DNA from: Bradyrhizobium lupini
GTDB lineage: Bacteria; Pseudomonadota; Alphaproteobacteria; Rhizobiales; Xanthobacteraceae
Direction: 5' to 3'
Assembly: GCF_040939785.1 (NCBI RefSeq)
Contig: NZ_CP162553.1
Span: 6,715,001-6,779,000, forward strand
Length of the DNA stretch: 64,000 bases
This document shows positions 27,397-36,708 of this stretch, one piece after another; within the stretch, counting starts at the first letter, position 1; the number at the start of each line of letters is the position of its first letter. A program made the translations under genes and the position numbers. Below the pieces are notes generated by a model. That model saw only the letters and a list, made by a program, of their open reading frames with translations, did no database searches and had not been told where the DNA came from.

Positions 27397-28737
27397 TTAC
27401 CGGCTCGACGGGGATGGATTGGTGGAGGCCACGCGCGTGAGCGCGAGTGATGGCGTCGCCGACATCTTCACGAGGACGTCCTTGAGCGGGTCCCGCGTCC
27501 ACGCTCGCGTCACATAGTCACGATGCGTGATGCCGTCCCCGGTTTCGACGAACACCACGCTGCCCGGACGCAAGGGGCCGTCCATGTCTTCGGAGACGGT
27601 TATGCCTTTCTGCCGCAGCGTGCTCATCAGTTCGCGGTCGCGCCGCGCGGTGTAGCGGGTGTAGGAGCTGACGAAGAAGCCGGAGCGGTGGCTCTCGATC
27701 CATGAGGCGAACTTGTCCATCTCGCCATAGACGGCGTCGAGCAACACGACGCCGCGGACACGGTCACTGATGCCACCAACCTCGAGGCTCCAGGCCGTCG
27801 GCAGGAAGCCGCCGCTGTAGCCGACGATCACGATCGGCATGTTGGCGAAGGCGCGGGCGCTGTTGGGATCGCCAGTGAGGCGGGCGAGATGGTTCGCCGA
27901 CTCGTCGATGAAGCGCTTGAGGCCGCCAGCCTGCCAGAATTTTCCTGCGCTGGAATCGGCGGCATCGACTGCCATCTGCGGTGCGAGCAGGATGGCGTTG
28001 GCGCCGGAATCAGTGATCTGTTGCGGCACCAGCTGGCGGTCGCGCACGTCGCGCTCCAGCGTCGCGCCATTGCCGTGGAAGAACACCACGATCACGCCTG
28101 GCTTCCGCACGTCGAAATGTTCGGGCACGTGCATCAGGACGCGGTTATCGTTGTAAGTCTCGTCCTGCCAGAACACGCGCCCGGAATAGCTGCGGTGGCC
28201 GCGGCGGTCGCCCTTGGAGATGTTGAGGAATGGCGCGTCGGAGGCAGGGTTGTTGCCGAAATAGGGGAAGGCTGACGATTTCATGCTGACGAGCGTCGTC
28301 AGGTCCTCGCGTGGCGGACGCTGGTAGGGGGCCTGCGGCGCGAGCGAAGCAACCTTGTAAGGCGCCTGCTCCGGCTGCGGCTGCACGGCGCGCTTGGGTG
28401 AGAAGTCCGACATCTGCCGTTGCAGAAAACCCTCGCTCGCGGATGGGAAGCGCTCCCTGAACTGGGGGGCCGGGAAGCGATCCTCGAACGTGTCGCTGCT
28501 TGCGAGCTGGTTTGTCTTCGCGACGACCTGGACGTTGGCTGGGACGTTGCCTTGGACGTTGGCCTGTGAGTTTGCCGCGAGCGCTGCCGGATTGGGTGCC
28601 TTGCCGCATTGAACCAGCGTCAGCGACAACGGCACCAAGGCTGAGATCAGAGCGGTCCGAAGCGCACGACCGCGTGCGCCGGACGTGGTCCGGTCAGCGC
28701 GGATGTCAGCTCTCGGCTTCGGAACGGCCCCGACCAT
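27397..28737 (-). CDS. Alpha/beta hydrolase, exported
   Basis: 446 residues from the ATG at 28737. A hydrophobic segment at about 27-43 (LRTALISALVPLSLTLVQC) serves as signal or anchor; the following Cys has Gln at -1, so it is not a standard lipobox. Residues about 45-150 are low-complexity and Pro/Gln-rich. The hydrolase fold runs from about residue 185: VIVVFFHGNGATLERD (oxyanion region), the nucleophile elbow GYSGG, and a late Asp/His part near SVVFVETGDGITHRDYV. The enzyme is an exported serine esterase or lipase of unknown substrate. It diverges from an amino-acid permease. Confidence 0.78.
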   Translation of the reverse strand: MVGAVPKPRADIRADRTTSGARGRALRTALISALVPLSLTLVQCGKAPNPAALAANSQANVQGNVPANVQVVAKTNQLASSDTFEDRFPAPQFRERFPSASEGFLQRQMSDFSPKRAVQPQPEQAPYKVASLAPQAPYQRPPREDLTTLVSMKSSAFPYFGNNPASDAPFLNISKGDRRGHRSYSGRVFWQDETYNDNRVLMHVPEHFDVRKPGVIVVFFHGNGATLERDVRDRQLVPQQITDSGANAILLAPQMAVDAADSSAGKFWQAGGLKRFIDESANHLARLTGDPNSARAFANMPIVIVGYSGGFLPTAWSLEVGGISDRVRGVVLLDAVYGEMDKFASWIESHRSGFFVSSYTRYTARRDRELMSTLRQKGITVSEDMDGPLRPGSVVFVETGDGITHRDYVTRAWTRDPLKDVLVKMSATPSLALTRVASTNPSPSSR

Positions 28738-29067
28738 TCACCCATGACCCCAAGTCATGACCACAAGTCCATCGGCAATCATTAAGGCAATTGAGCCGAT
28801 GGGCGTTTAGGCGACGTTAAGTGTCCGGAGAAACTTCCCCACATCCGGAACGCTCAAAGGGACCACGCAATCGTGTCGTGATTGTGGGGGGAGGGAGACG
28901 GGATGTCCCGGTGTTTACGACGCTTTATTGCCCGCATCGTGCATTGATGGTGCTGCAGTACCGATTCGGCCCCGCCTCATTTAACCCTTGTTAACCCTGC
29001 TTGAATTGACTGGACCGAGCTGCACGATGCTTCCCACGAGACGTGACGCCTGAGGTTGAGGACGGCG
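28738..29067. other. Gene-free divergent promoter region
   Basis: 330 bp between the hydrolase and the APC permease. TTAACCCTTGTTAAC at about 28980-28995 resembles a CtrA pair but has a six-base instead of seven-base spacer. A G-rich tract (GGGGGGAGGG) lies at 28888-28899. No gene seen. Confidence 0.4.
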
Positions 29068-30435
29068 ATGACGGCATCAGATGCGGGTACTGCACCCTGG
29101 ACCGGCCGGCTGACCGGAAGCGGGTCGGGGGTCTCCGTTCTGGTCGCAACCGCCATCGTCGTGGCCGACATGATCGGGGTCGGCGTCTTCACCAGCCTCG
29201 GCTTCCAGGTCAAGGACATTCCCTCGGGCTTCTCGATCCTCTTGCTTTGGACGGTCGGCGGCATCGTCGCGCTGTGCGGGGTGTTCTCCTACAGCGAGCT
29301 CGGCGCCATGTTTCCGCGCTCGAGCGGCGAATACAATTTCCTCGGCCGAGCCTATCATCCCGCCTTCGGCTTTCTCGCCGGCTGGGTGTCGGCGACGGTT
29401 GGCTTTGCAGCACCCGTCGCGCTCGCCGCGATGGCCTTCGGCGAATACGCCAAATCGGTGGTCCCCGATGTGCCGCCGATCCCGCTTGCCATCGCCGTGG
29501 TGTGGCTGGTCTCGCTCGTGCAACTGACCGGGGTCAGGCATTCCTCGACGTTCCAGTTGATCTCGACCATCCTGAAGGTCGTGCTGATCGTTGCCTTCCT
29601 GGTCGCCGGCTTCATCGTCGGCGTGCCGCAGCCGATCGCCTTCACGCCGCAGGCGGGTGATCTCGTGCATATCGTCAGCGCGCCTTTCGCGATCGGGCTC
29701 GTATTCGTGATGTATTCGTTCTCGGGCTGGAATGCCGCGACCTACATCATCGGCGAGATGAACATGCCGCAGCGGGACCTGCCGCGTGCGCTGCTCGCGG
29801 GCACGCTGATCGTGCTCGTGCTGTACGTCGCGCTGAATGCGGTGTTTCTCCATTCTACGCCGGTGGGCGCGCTCGCGGGTCAGCTCGACGTCGCCAGCGT
29901 CGCCGGCAGCGCGATCTTCGGCAATCTCGGCGGCCGGATCGTCGGCGCGATGATCTGTTTCGGCCTGATCTCCTCGATCAGCGCGATGATGTGGATCGGC
30001 CCGCGCGTGATGATGACGATGGGGGAGGATATTCCGGCGCTGCGCGTGTTCTCGCGGAGATCGGTGCGCGGCGCGCCGGCCTATGCCATCCTGTTTCAGC
30101 TCGCCGTCGCCAATTTGCTGCTGTTCACGCGCAGCTTCGAGGCCGTGCTCGACTTCATCCAGTTCGCGCTGCTGTTCTGCTCGTTCTTCACGGTCGCCGG
30201 CGTGATCAAGCTGCGCATCACGGATCCCGATTTGCCGCGGCCCTATCGTGCCTGGGGATACCCGTTCACGCCGCTCGTGTTCCTGCTCGTGACCGCGTTC
30301 ATGATGTACTATTTATTGACTGAGCGGCCGGTGCAATCGCTATCGGGGATGCTCGTCATGGTCTCGGGCCTGTTGATTTATGCTGTTTTCCGCAGGCGGC
30401 CGGTAGCCGCTGGCACGTCACACAATCGCGAATAG
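29068..30435 (+). CDS. APC family amino-acid/polyamine permease
   Basis: 455 residues from the ATG at 29068, preceded by GAGGA; a TTG at 29056 is less likely. Twelve or so membrane helices. Helix 1 has the unwound APC motif GVGVFTS (as in G-x-G-I/V-F), helix 6 has GLVFVMYSFSGWNAATYIIGEM, and PRSSGEYNFLGRAYHPAFGFLAGW follows helix 2. This is a proton-coupled importer or exchanger of amino acids or amines in the inner membrane. An exported hypothetical protein begins three bases after the stop, so both are likely on one transcript. Confidence 0.88.
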   Translation: MTASDAGTAPWTGRLTGSGSGVSVLVATAIVVADMIGVGVFTSLGFQVKDIPSGFSILLLWTVGGIVALCGVFSYSELGAMFPRSSGEYNFLGRAYHPAFGFLAGWVSATVGFAAPVALAAMAFGEYAKSVVPDVPPIPLAIAVVWLVSLVQLTGVRHSSTFQLISTILKVVLIVAFLVAGFIVGVPQPIAFTPQAGDLVHIVSAPFAIGLVFVMYSFSGWNAATYIIGEMNMPQRDLPRALLAGTLIVLVLYVALNAVFLHSTPVGALAGQLDVASVAGSAIFGNLGGRIVGAMICFGLISSISAMMWIGPRVMMTMGEDIPALRVFSRRSVRGAPAYAILFQLAVANLLLFTRSFEAVLDFIQFALLFCSFFTVAGVIKLRITDPDLPRPYRAWGYPFTPLVFLLVTAFMMYYLLTERPVQSLSGMLVMVSGLLIYAVFRRRPVAAGTSHNRE

Positions 30436-30437
30436 AC

Positions 30438-31652
30438 ATGTTTCGACCCATGAGAATTGCGGCCGTGGCTCTCGCCTTGCTGGCTGCGGCCGTCTCGTCC
30501 GCACGTGCTGCCGAGGCAACCTTCGACGACACCGCGCGCTTCCTCGCGGGCATGCAGCCTTCGGCGGATTCGCCGCTGGTGCCGCTCACAAAGGACTCGG
30601 GTTGGCAACGCCACGCGAGATTCTTCGACAGTGCCTTCGCCCAGCTCGAGGAGCGCCAGCTCGCGAAGATCCGCAACTGGGCCGACGTCAATTTGGCGGC
30701 GACCAAGCCGACCATGTTTTATTGGTTCAGCGGCCCCGACTTCCTCTACGCCAACGGCTTCTATCCCAAGGCCAGCACTTACGTGCTTGGCGCGCTGGAG
30801 CCGGTCGGTGCAGTGGCTGACCTGACGCGATTGCCGCGCAGTTCGGTCGGCGCCGCGCTCTATAATGTCGAGCGCTCGCTCGGCTCCATCCTGAGTTTTT
30901 CCTTCTTCATCACCAAGCAAATGAAGGTCGACCTGCACACCAACCAGGTCAACGGCACCTTGCCGATCCTCTACGTCTTCCTCGTCCGCTCCGGCAAGAT
31001 CATCCGCAATGTCGAGATGGTCGCACTCGACGACAGGGGCGGCGTGCATGTCGGCAACGACAATCCAGGACCGAACGCGACGCGCGGCGCCCGCATCACC
31101 TTTGCGGGCCCCGACGGCGAGGCGCGCACGCTGTATTATTTCTCGACCGATCTCTCCAATTCAGGTGCACGCGCGGCAGGATTCCTGAAGTTCTGCGAGA
31201 CGCTCGGACCCGGCAACAGCCTGATCAAGAGTGCGTCCTATTTGCTGCACTCCGGCAATTTCACCGTGGCGCGCGACTGGTTGCTCGCCAACAGCGCGAC
31301 CATCGTCCAGGACGATTCCGGCATTCCGCTTTCGAGCTACAATTCGCGGCAATGGCGGTTCTTCCCGTTCGGCCGCTATCTCGGACCGATCGGCGAATTT
31401 CCCGGCCGCTACCAGGAACGCTACGCCGCGCTGTTCACGCGCGCCCAGCCGATCGATTTCGGCGTCGGCTACCGCTGGCGGATGCACGAGTCGAACTTGC
31501 TGCTGGCGGTGAAGGTGCCGGGAAGCGAGACGGCGCCGGGGGCGGAGACCACCTCGTCCGCCGAGCCGTCGCCGAAACCGCTGCGTCCGAAGCGGCCACG
31601 TCCGCCTGAGCCGGTCCCGCCGCCACCCGGACGCTTTTTCTGGTCCCGCTAA
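30438..31652 (+). CDS. Exported protein of unknown function
   Basis: 404 residues. A signal peptide (MRIAAVALALLAAAVSSARA) precedes a globular body of about 340 residues and a Pro-rich tail (LRPKRPRPPEPVPPPPGRFF). The body has no catalytic motif I recognise; conserved-looking blocks are TMFYWFSGPDFLYANGFYP and FLKFCETLGPGNSLIKSASY. It follows the permease by three bases and could therefore assist it, but that is only position. Conserved in Bradyrhizobium by impression. Confidence 0.75.
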   Translation: MFRPMRIAAVALALLAAAVSSARAAEATFDDTARFLAGMQPSADSPLVPLTKDSGWQRHARFFDSAFAQLEERQLAKIRNWADVNLAATKPTMFYWFSGPDFLYANGFYPKASTYVLGALEPVGAVADLTRLPRSSVGAALYNVERSLGSILSFSFFITKQMKVDLHTNQVNGTLPILYVFLVRSGKIIRNVEMVALDDRGGVHVGNDNPGPNATRGARITFAGPDGEARTLYYFSTDLSNSGARAAGFLKFCETLGPGNSLIKSASYLLHSGNFTVARDWLLANSATIVQDDSGIPLSSYNSRQWRFFPFGRYLGPIGEFPGRYQERYAALFTRAQPIDFGVGYRWRMHESNLLLAVKVPGSETAPGAETTSSAEPSPKPLRPKRPRPPEPVPPPPGRFFWSR

Positions 31653-31865
31653 TTACCAGTGCACGCTCTGGCTCGGTACGATGAACGCCGTTGTGCTAGG
31701 CGGCGTGGCAAGACTCGTCTCCAGATACCAGCCGGAGCCGACCACGAGCAGCAGCAGGGCGATGATGGCGAGCATGTCGAGGGTTCTGGGATCGTGGCCT
31801 CGCGAACCACCCCGGGAATCCGGTCCAAGTCTGACGTGAAAATGAGGGCTGATTTTCCAGCGCAT
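31653..31865 (-). CDS. Small single-pass membrane protein
   Basis: 70 residues from the ATG at 31865, which has a perfect GGGAGGAAACA ribosome site. A basic N-terminus (MRWKISPHFHVRLGPDSRGG) is followed by one membrane helix (MLAIIALLLLVVGSGWYL) and a 20-residue tail. The stop abuts the end of the convergent plus-strand gene. The function is unknown. The strong ribosome site makes it a confident small gene. Confidence 0.72.
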   Translation of the reverse strand: MRWKISPHFHVRLGPDSRGGSRGHDPRTLDMLAIIALLLLVVGSGWYLETSLATPPSTTAFIVPSQSVHW

Positions 31866-31956
31866 TGTTGTTTCCTCCCGCGGGAGCATCACAGCAACGC
31901 GAGGAGAGAGTTTCGGTTCCACTCAAGGTAGCGACACCTGAGGCGCCGCATCATGC

Positions 31957-32295
31957 TCAGGATGCGTTGACGCCGCGCCAGCGGCCGTAGCGCCAAGGCA
32001 AGTACCAGCGCGCGCCCTGTGGTGCGGTGAGGGGCACGTTGTCGATGCCCGAGGTGCCGAAAGGGTTGCAACGGAGCAGGCGTGCGAGCGTCATCCAGCC
32101 GCCGGCCCACAGCCCGAACCGTTCGATTGCCTCGTCGCCATAGGTGGAGCAGGTCGGCAGGTGCCGGCAATTGTAGCCAACCAGCGGCGAGAGCGTGTGG
32201 CGGTAGAGCCAGATCAGCGCGCGGGCGAATCTGCGTGGAAGCCGGAGCGCGCCCGCGACGGGATTGGAACATGGCTCGCGGGCTGATTGCTTCAT
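31957..32295 (-). CDS. yidD: Membrane protein insertion efficiency factor YidD
   Basis: 112 residues from the ATG at 32295; a start at 32373 would give 138. The family signature is complete: LIWLYRHTLSPLVGYNCRHL followed by PTCSTYGDEAIERFG, then LARLLRCNPF. YidD is a small amphipathic inner-membrane-associated protein that aids insertion by YidC. In many bacteria it lies in the rpmH-rnpA-yidC operon; here it is isolated, next to a small membrane protein gene. Confidence 0.92.
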   Translation of the reverse strand: MKQSAREPCSNPVAGALRLPRRFARALIWLYRHTLSPLVGYNCRHLPTCSTYGDEAIERFGLWAGGWMTLARLLRCNPFGTSGIDNVPLTAPQGARWYLPWRYGRWRGVNAS

Positions 32296-32548
32296 GGGCG
32301 CTTTGCTGAGATCGTGGGCGAGGTTTTGCGCGGTTCCGGTGCAGGGAACTGTAAGCTGTTGTTTGTACGTCATATTTTGCGTGCTTTTTGGGAGCAGTGC
32401 AGCAAATGCCTATGGACGAGCTGTATTCCCCCGGATACCATTTTTGTGACGTCCATGTGAGACTCATTGGAATGTCGGAACGGGGCTTGGCTGAGTCGGC
32501 TCGCCGTAAGGCTTGGGCTAAAGCTTGGGACTTGGGGAAGGGACCAGT

Positions 32549-33448
32549 TTGAAACTTCTGAAGGCGCTCAATCTTCGCGGCTGGTTGCTGGTGGGAACCG
32601 CTGCTTGTGGAGTCGTGCTGGCTGGCGCCGTCGCGACGCTCGGGTCGTCTGCCCGGGCCGGTGCTGCCCTCGAAGAGCGCAAGCTGCCGATGAAGTTCAA
32701 TTGGGTCGCCTGCGAGCCGAATTGCCGCGGTTGGGTCAGTGCAGTCGGCATCATCACCGCCGATACGCCCCGGGACTTCGAAGAGTTTTCCCGCGGGCGC
32801 CAGCTCGGCGGCGCCACCGTGGTGCTGGATTCCAGCGGCGGTTCCGTCAACGACGCGATCACGCTCGGCCGGCGCTTCCGCAATCTCGGACTTCTGACCA
32901 CGGTCGGCGTTAGCGTTCAGAACCGCGGCGGGCAGTCGGCCCGTCCGGCAGTCGCGCCGGAGGCCTATTGCGAATCCATGTGCGTGTTCCTGCTGTTGGC
33001 GGGCAAGAAGCGCTACGTGCCGGAAGCGGCCCATGTCCGGGTTCACCAGATCTGGATGGGCGATCGCGCCGACGATGCCAAGGCGGCGAGCTACAGCGCG
33101 CAGGACCTGATGATCGTGGAGCGCGACATCGGCCGGCTTGCCAAATACACGTTCGACATGGGCGGTGCCGGCGATCTGCTGTCGCTCGCGCTCAGCGTCC
33201 CGCCCTGGGAAGATCTGCATCAGCTCGATGCAGGCGAGCTCAAGCTGACCAATCTCGTGACGACGGATCTCGTGGCCGACGTGCTGCCGCATGTCGACAT
33301 CTCCGCGCCGGCAATGGCGGAGCTTGCACCGAAGACCCAGGCGAGGTTCGGTGCGGAACCGGAGCAGCCTGCGAAGTCGACCAAGACGGCGGAAGCCCTG
33401 GTGCCCACGGGCGGCGTGGCCACGCCGGTTGCGGCGTCGCAGAAGTAG
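32549..33448 (+). CDS. Periplasmic ClpP/crotonase-like protein
   Basis: 299 residues from a TTG at 32549 with GGGAAGGGACC upstream; a TTG at 32525 is the alternative. A membrane-spanning or signal segment (about 10-35) is followed by a ClpP-type fold: VVLDSSGGSVNDAITLGRRF and, later, YCESMCVFLLLAGKKRYVPE and AHVRVHQIWMG. The second motif corresponds to the S/C-x-A/M-C...G helix of periplasmic ClpP-like proteins. The canonical Ser-His pair is not clear, so it may be a degenerate or non-proteolytic member. The C-terminus is Ala/Thr-rich. Confidence 0.75.
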   Translation: MKLLKALNLRGWLLVGTAACGVVLAGAVATLGSSARAGAALEERKLPMKFNWVACEPNCRGWVSAVGIITADTPRDFEEFSRGRQLGGATVVLDSSGGSVNDAITLGRRFRNLGLLTTVGVSVQNRGGQSARPAVAPEAYCESMCVFLLLAGKKRYVPEAAHVRVHQIWMGDRADDAKAASYSAQDLMIVERDIGRLAKYTFDMGGAGDLLSLALSVPPWEDLHQLDAGELKLTNLVTTDLVADVLPHVDISAPAMAELAPKTQARFGAEPEQPAKSTKTAEALVPTGGVATPVAASQK

Positions 33449-33505
33449 CCTCGAATCTCTGATCTATTTCCGGGTCGAGCGACGAGCCCGGATCAGCCTC
33501 CGGAA

Positions 33506-33961
33506 TCAGCCTTGCGCCGCAGCCGGCTGCTTCGCCTTCGCCTCGATCTGGCCGATGGCATCGACCACGGCATCGAAGGTCAGGAGCGTCGAGGCGTGGC
33601 GCGCCTTGTAGTCGCGGACCGGCTCGAGGAACTTGATCTCTTCCCATTTGCCTTCAGGAGGCGCGCCGTTCTCCTTCAGCATCTTGCGAACAGTTTCGCG
33701 TAACTCACGGAGTTCGCTCGCAGTCGATCCGACGATCTGACTTGCCATGATGGAGGAAGAAGCTTGTCCCAGCGCGCAGGCCTTCACGTCATGGGCGAAG
33801 TCAGTGACCTTCTCGCCCTCCATGTTGAGGTCGACCTTGACGGTCGACCCGCACAGCTTGGAATGGGCGGTGGCAGTGGCATCGGGATCCGGCAACCGCC
33901 CGAGCCGCGGAATATTCCCGGCCAGTTCGATGATCCGCTTGTTATAAATGTCGTTCAGCAT
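33506..33961 (-). CDS. IscU/SufU-like iron-sulfur cluster scaffold protein
   Basis: 151 residues from the ATG at 33961. The NifU-N fold is recognisable: Cys37 in SKLCGS, Cys62 in KACALGQASSSIMA, and the C-terminal helix. The third cluster-binding Cys, usually in R-x-x-C, is replaced (RHASTLLTF, Ser124). The protein therefore lacks one canonical ligand and may work with partner proteins or a different coordination. Members with this change exist in the SUF-associated group of alphaproteobacteria. It diverges from folE. Confidence 0.82.
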   Translation of the reverse strand: MLNDIYNKRIIELAGNIPRLGRLPDPDATATAHSKLCGSTVKVDLNMEGEKVTDFAHDVKACALGQASSSIMASQIVGSTASELRELRETVRKMLKENGAPPEGKWEEIKFLEPVRDYKARHASTLLTFDAVVDAIGQIEAKAKQPAAAQG

Positions 33962-34192
33962 GTGATGGAGTCCAGCAGGACCGGCCTTGGCGTGCGCCGT
34001 CCACGGCCCTATATAAGGTCGGAACTGGCGGAAAAACAGTCCAGCGCCGCAGCGATGGTGTGATCCAGAACCGTGCTGCCGGCGTTATAATTTGAAGACC
34101 TTTTCGCCGAAACTGTTCTCTCAGGCGTCCGGCGGCTCGCCGCCCCGTCTGCCGGTGACACTCCGGCCGCAAGGCCGTCGAACGGAGTCGAC

Positions 34193-34885
34193 ATGGACGC
34201 TACCATCAAATCCATCCGCCCCAACAAGCCCTCCGATCGGCAGCCCGAGAGCCGTCCGGCGGAGCTCGATCCTTCCGAATTCCTTGCAGCCGCCGTCCGC
34301 GCCGACCAGCCGCGCCCGGCGCGCGCCGAGGCCGAGCAGGCGGTGAAGACGCTGCTTGCCTATATCGGCGAGAACACCAACCGCGAGGGACTGCTCGACA
34401 CGCCGCGCCGCGTGGTCGAGGCTTTCGACGAACTCTATCAGGGCTACCACCAGTGCCCGGCCGAGGTGCTCGATCGCACCTTCGGCGAGACCGCCGGCTA
34501 TGACGACTTCGTCCTTGTGCGCGACATCGAGTTCACCTCTCAATGCGAGCATCACATGATGCCGTTCTACGGCAAGGCGCACATTGCCTATACGCCGGTG
34601 GAACGCGTGGTCGGCCTGTCGAAGCTTGCGCGCCTCACCGACATCTTCGCCCGCCGGCTCCAGACCCAGGAGCACATGACCGCGCAGATCGCGGCAGCGA
34701 TCGACGAGATCCTCAAGCCGCGCGGCGTTGCCGTGCTGATCGAGGCCGAGCATACCTGCATGTCGGTGCGCGGCGTCGCCAAGCATGGTGCCTCCACCTT
34801 CACCAGCCGCTTCACCGGCATGTTCCGCGACAATCCGGCGGAACAGGCGCGTTTTCTGTCCCTGGTGCGAGGCCTGCAGCGCTGA
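34193..34885 (+). CDS. folE: GTP cyclohydrolase I
   Basis: 230 residues. The type I enzyme signatures are all present: zinc-binding Cys/His in [28 protein letters not shown] for the second Cys, and the substrate site [18 protein letters not shown]. It converts GTP to dihydroneopterin triphosphate, the first step of folate synthesis. An N-terminal extension of about 40 residues precedes the catalytic domain. hisI follows 43 bp downstream on the same strand. Confidence 0.95.
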   Translation: MDATIKSIRPNKPSDRQPESRPAELDPSEFLAAAVRADQPRPARAEAEQAVKTLLAYIGENTNREGLLDTPRRVVEAFDELYQGYHQCPAEVLDRTFGETAGYDDFVLVRDIEFTSQCEHHMMPFYGKAHIAYTPVERVVGLSKLARLTDIFARRLQTQEHMTAQIAAAIDEILKPRGVAVLIEAEHTCMSVRGVAKHGASTFTSRFTGMFRDNPAEQARFLSLVRGLQR

Positions 34886-34928
34886 CCTCGCGAATAGACC
34901 GGCGAGGGCGTTGTGTCCGCTCACTCCC

Positions 34929-35336
34929 ATGAAACCGAGGAAGGTCTCGCCTTCCTTCCGAGATCTCGATGCGGCCGGGCTCGTCACGGTCGTCGCGACC
35001 GAATTTTCCACCGGCGACGTGCTGATGGTCGCGCACATGAATGACGAGGCGCTGCGCAAGACCATCGCGACCGGCGAAGCCTGGTACTTCAGCCGCTCGC
35101 GCAATGCCTTGTGGCGAAAAGGTGAGACCTCAGGTCAGACCCAGCGCGTGCTCGAGATCCGCACCGATTGCGATCAGGATGCGGTCTGGCTGCGCGTCGA
35201 GCAGATCGGCGCTGCGTGTCACACCGGCCGCCGGTCCTGCTTCTACCGCAAGGTCGAGGCCGAAGACGGCGGCGCCAGGCTCGTCTTTGTCGATGCGGAC
35301 AGGCTGTTCGATCCGGACGCGGTGTACAAGAAGTAG
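34929..35336 (+). CDS. hisI: Phosphoribosyl-AMP cyclohydrolase
   Basis: 135 residues from the ATG at 34929. The HisI zinc Cys residues are in [10 protein letters not shown] and [12 protein letters not shown], with the substrate motif [19 protein letters not shown]. It opens the ring of phosphoribosyl-AMP, a mid step of histidine synthesis, in the cytoplasm. It is the stand-alone HisI form without the HisE part. It is close behind folE, so both may be cotranscribed. Confidence 0.95.
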   Translation: MKPRKVSPSFRDLDAAGLVTVVATEFSTGDVLMVAHMNDEALRKTIATGEAWYFSRSRNALWRKGETSGQTQRVLEIRTDCDQDAVWLRVEQIGAACHTGRRSCFYRKVEAEDGGARLVFVDADRLFDPDAVYKK

Positions 35337-35467
35337 TCCTGCCGTCATGCGGAGGGCAGCGCTGGCGGCCCGAATTTACCCCGCATTAACCATATCTGTC
35401 CCACGGTGAGACGACAGGGCGTCGAATTGCCGGCGCGCCTCAACGCCATGCGGGCGGGCACTTCATC

Positions 35468-36502
35468 ATGTCGGTCGACAATTCCAGTGTCTCACAGGCG
35501 GCGGTCCTTGATCCGTCGCGGGCACGCGTCGCCAGTGCGATCAAGCAGGCCTCGAACGTAGGTGGCGTCAGCTTCCAGTACATGCTGACCACCGCCAAGA
35601 TGGAATCGGATTTCGATCCCACGGCGGGGGCGACTACGTCATCCGCGCACGGGCTCTACCAGTTCATCGACCAGACCTGGCTTGGCACGGTGAAGGAAGC
35701 GGGCACCCAGCTCGGCTATGGCAACTATTCGGACGCCATCACCAGGACGTCGTCGGGCACCTACACCGTCGATGATCCCGCGATGAAGCGGTCGATCATG
35801 AAGCTGCGCGACGATCCGGAGGCCGCCTCCAGCATGGCGGCTGCGCTGACGCAGTCGAACAGCTTCAAGCTCACCGGCCTGCTCGGCCGCAGGCCGTCCG
35901 ACAGCGAACTCTACATGGCGCATTTCATGGGCGTCGGCGGCGCCGCGAAACTGATCGCCAATGCCGAGGACAATCCGCAAGCGGTTGGCGCGCGGTTGTT
36001 TCCTAACGCGGCGTCCGCCAATCGCTCGATCTTCTACGCCAAGGACGGCCGCGCGCGCAGCATCTCCGAGGTCTATTCCGTGCTGGATGCACGCTACGCC
36101 GGCGCGGCAAATTCGAAAACCACCCGCAGCGCGATGGCGATGTATGGCGGCACGTCGACCACGCAGGTCGCGAGCGCCAACGGCGTACAGCCTGCCGCGC
36201 CGCTGATCGACAATGCCGCGTATCTCCAGACCTTTCCGAACACACGCGCGGTGATGCCGGTCAGCGCGACAGTGCCAACGACGGCCGCGGACAATACACC
36301 GATCACGCCGGTGTTTCGCTCGATCTATCAGCCCGGCGACACCACCCAGCCGGTCTCGACGACCGTGCAGAAATTGTGGGGCAACAATGCCTCGCTCACT
36401 TCGGTCGCACCCGCGACCTCGGCCGCATCGGGGACGCCTGACGTCCGGCCGCCCCAGCCGCTTGATCTGTTCAGCGATCGCAGCGGCACGTTCTCAAGCT
36501 AA
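35468..36502 (+). CDS. Lysozyme-like transglycosylase domain protein
   Basis: 344 residues. The SLT-type catalytic Glu is in TAKMESDFDPTAG, with the companion motif SSAHGLYQFIDQTWLG a little later. The region to about residue 200 is the lysozyme fold; the C-terminal 140 residues are low-complexity, Ala/Thr/Pro-rich. No clear signal peptide is present, as in some flagellar or secretion-system-linked peptidoglycan enzymes. It acts on peptidoglycan glycan strands. It follows hisI but has its own leader with AT-rich stretches. Confidence 0.83.
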   Translation: MSVDNSSVSQAAVLDPSRARVASAIKQASNVGGVSFQYMLTTAKMESDFDPTAGATTSSAHGLYQFIDQTWLGTVKEAGTQLGYGNYSDAITRTSSGTYTVDDPAMKRSIMKLRDDPEAASSMAAALTQSNSFKLTGLLGRRPSDSELYMAHFMGVGGAAKLIANAEDNPQAVGARLFPNAASANRSIFYAKDGRARSISEVYSVLDARYAGAANSKTTRSAMAMYGGTSTTQVASANGVQPAAPLIDNAAYLQTFPNTRAVMPVSATVPTTAADNTPITPVFRSIYQPGDTTQPVSTTVQKLWGNNASLTSVAPATSAASGTPDVRPPQPLDLFSDRSGTFSS

Positions 36503-36622
36503 TACGCACTCCCGTGTCTCGGACACGTCGCAGCGGGAACGCTGCTGCGCAGGGCCCGGTGCGTGAACGGGCCGCCTTTGTTCCCTTAACAAAACGTCAA
36601 TAAAACCAGCCAGTTATGGTGA

Positions 36623-36638
36623 ACGCTTTATTAAGCGT
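36623..36638. promoter_or_regulatory. Palindromic site upstream of the DUF2336 gene
   Basis: ACGCTT-TATT-AAGCGT, a perfect 6-bp inverted repeat with 4-base spacer, in the AT-rich promoter region 80 bases before the DUF2336 start. A likely operator; the regulator is unknown. Confidence 0.4.
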
Positions 36639-36708
36639 CGTGGTTTATTTTGTGTTGCAGGTGACAAGCCGTCACCGCTTCGTCTTCGTTGCGTAAGCCG
36701 GAAGCACC

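Noticed and set aside
28980..28995. A possible CtrA site TTAACCCTTGTTAAC
   Set aside because: The half-site spacing is six bases, not the seven required.
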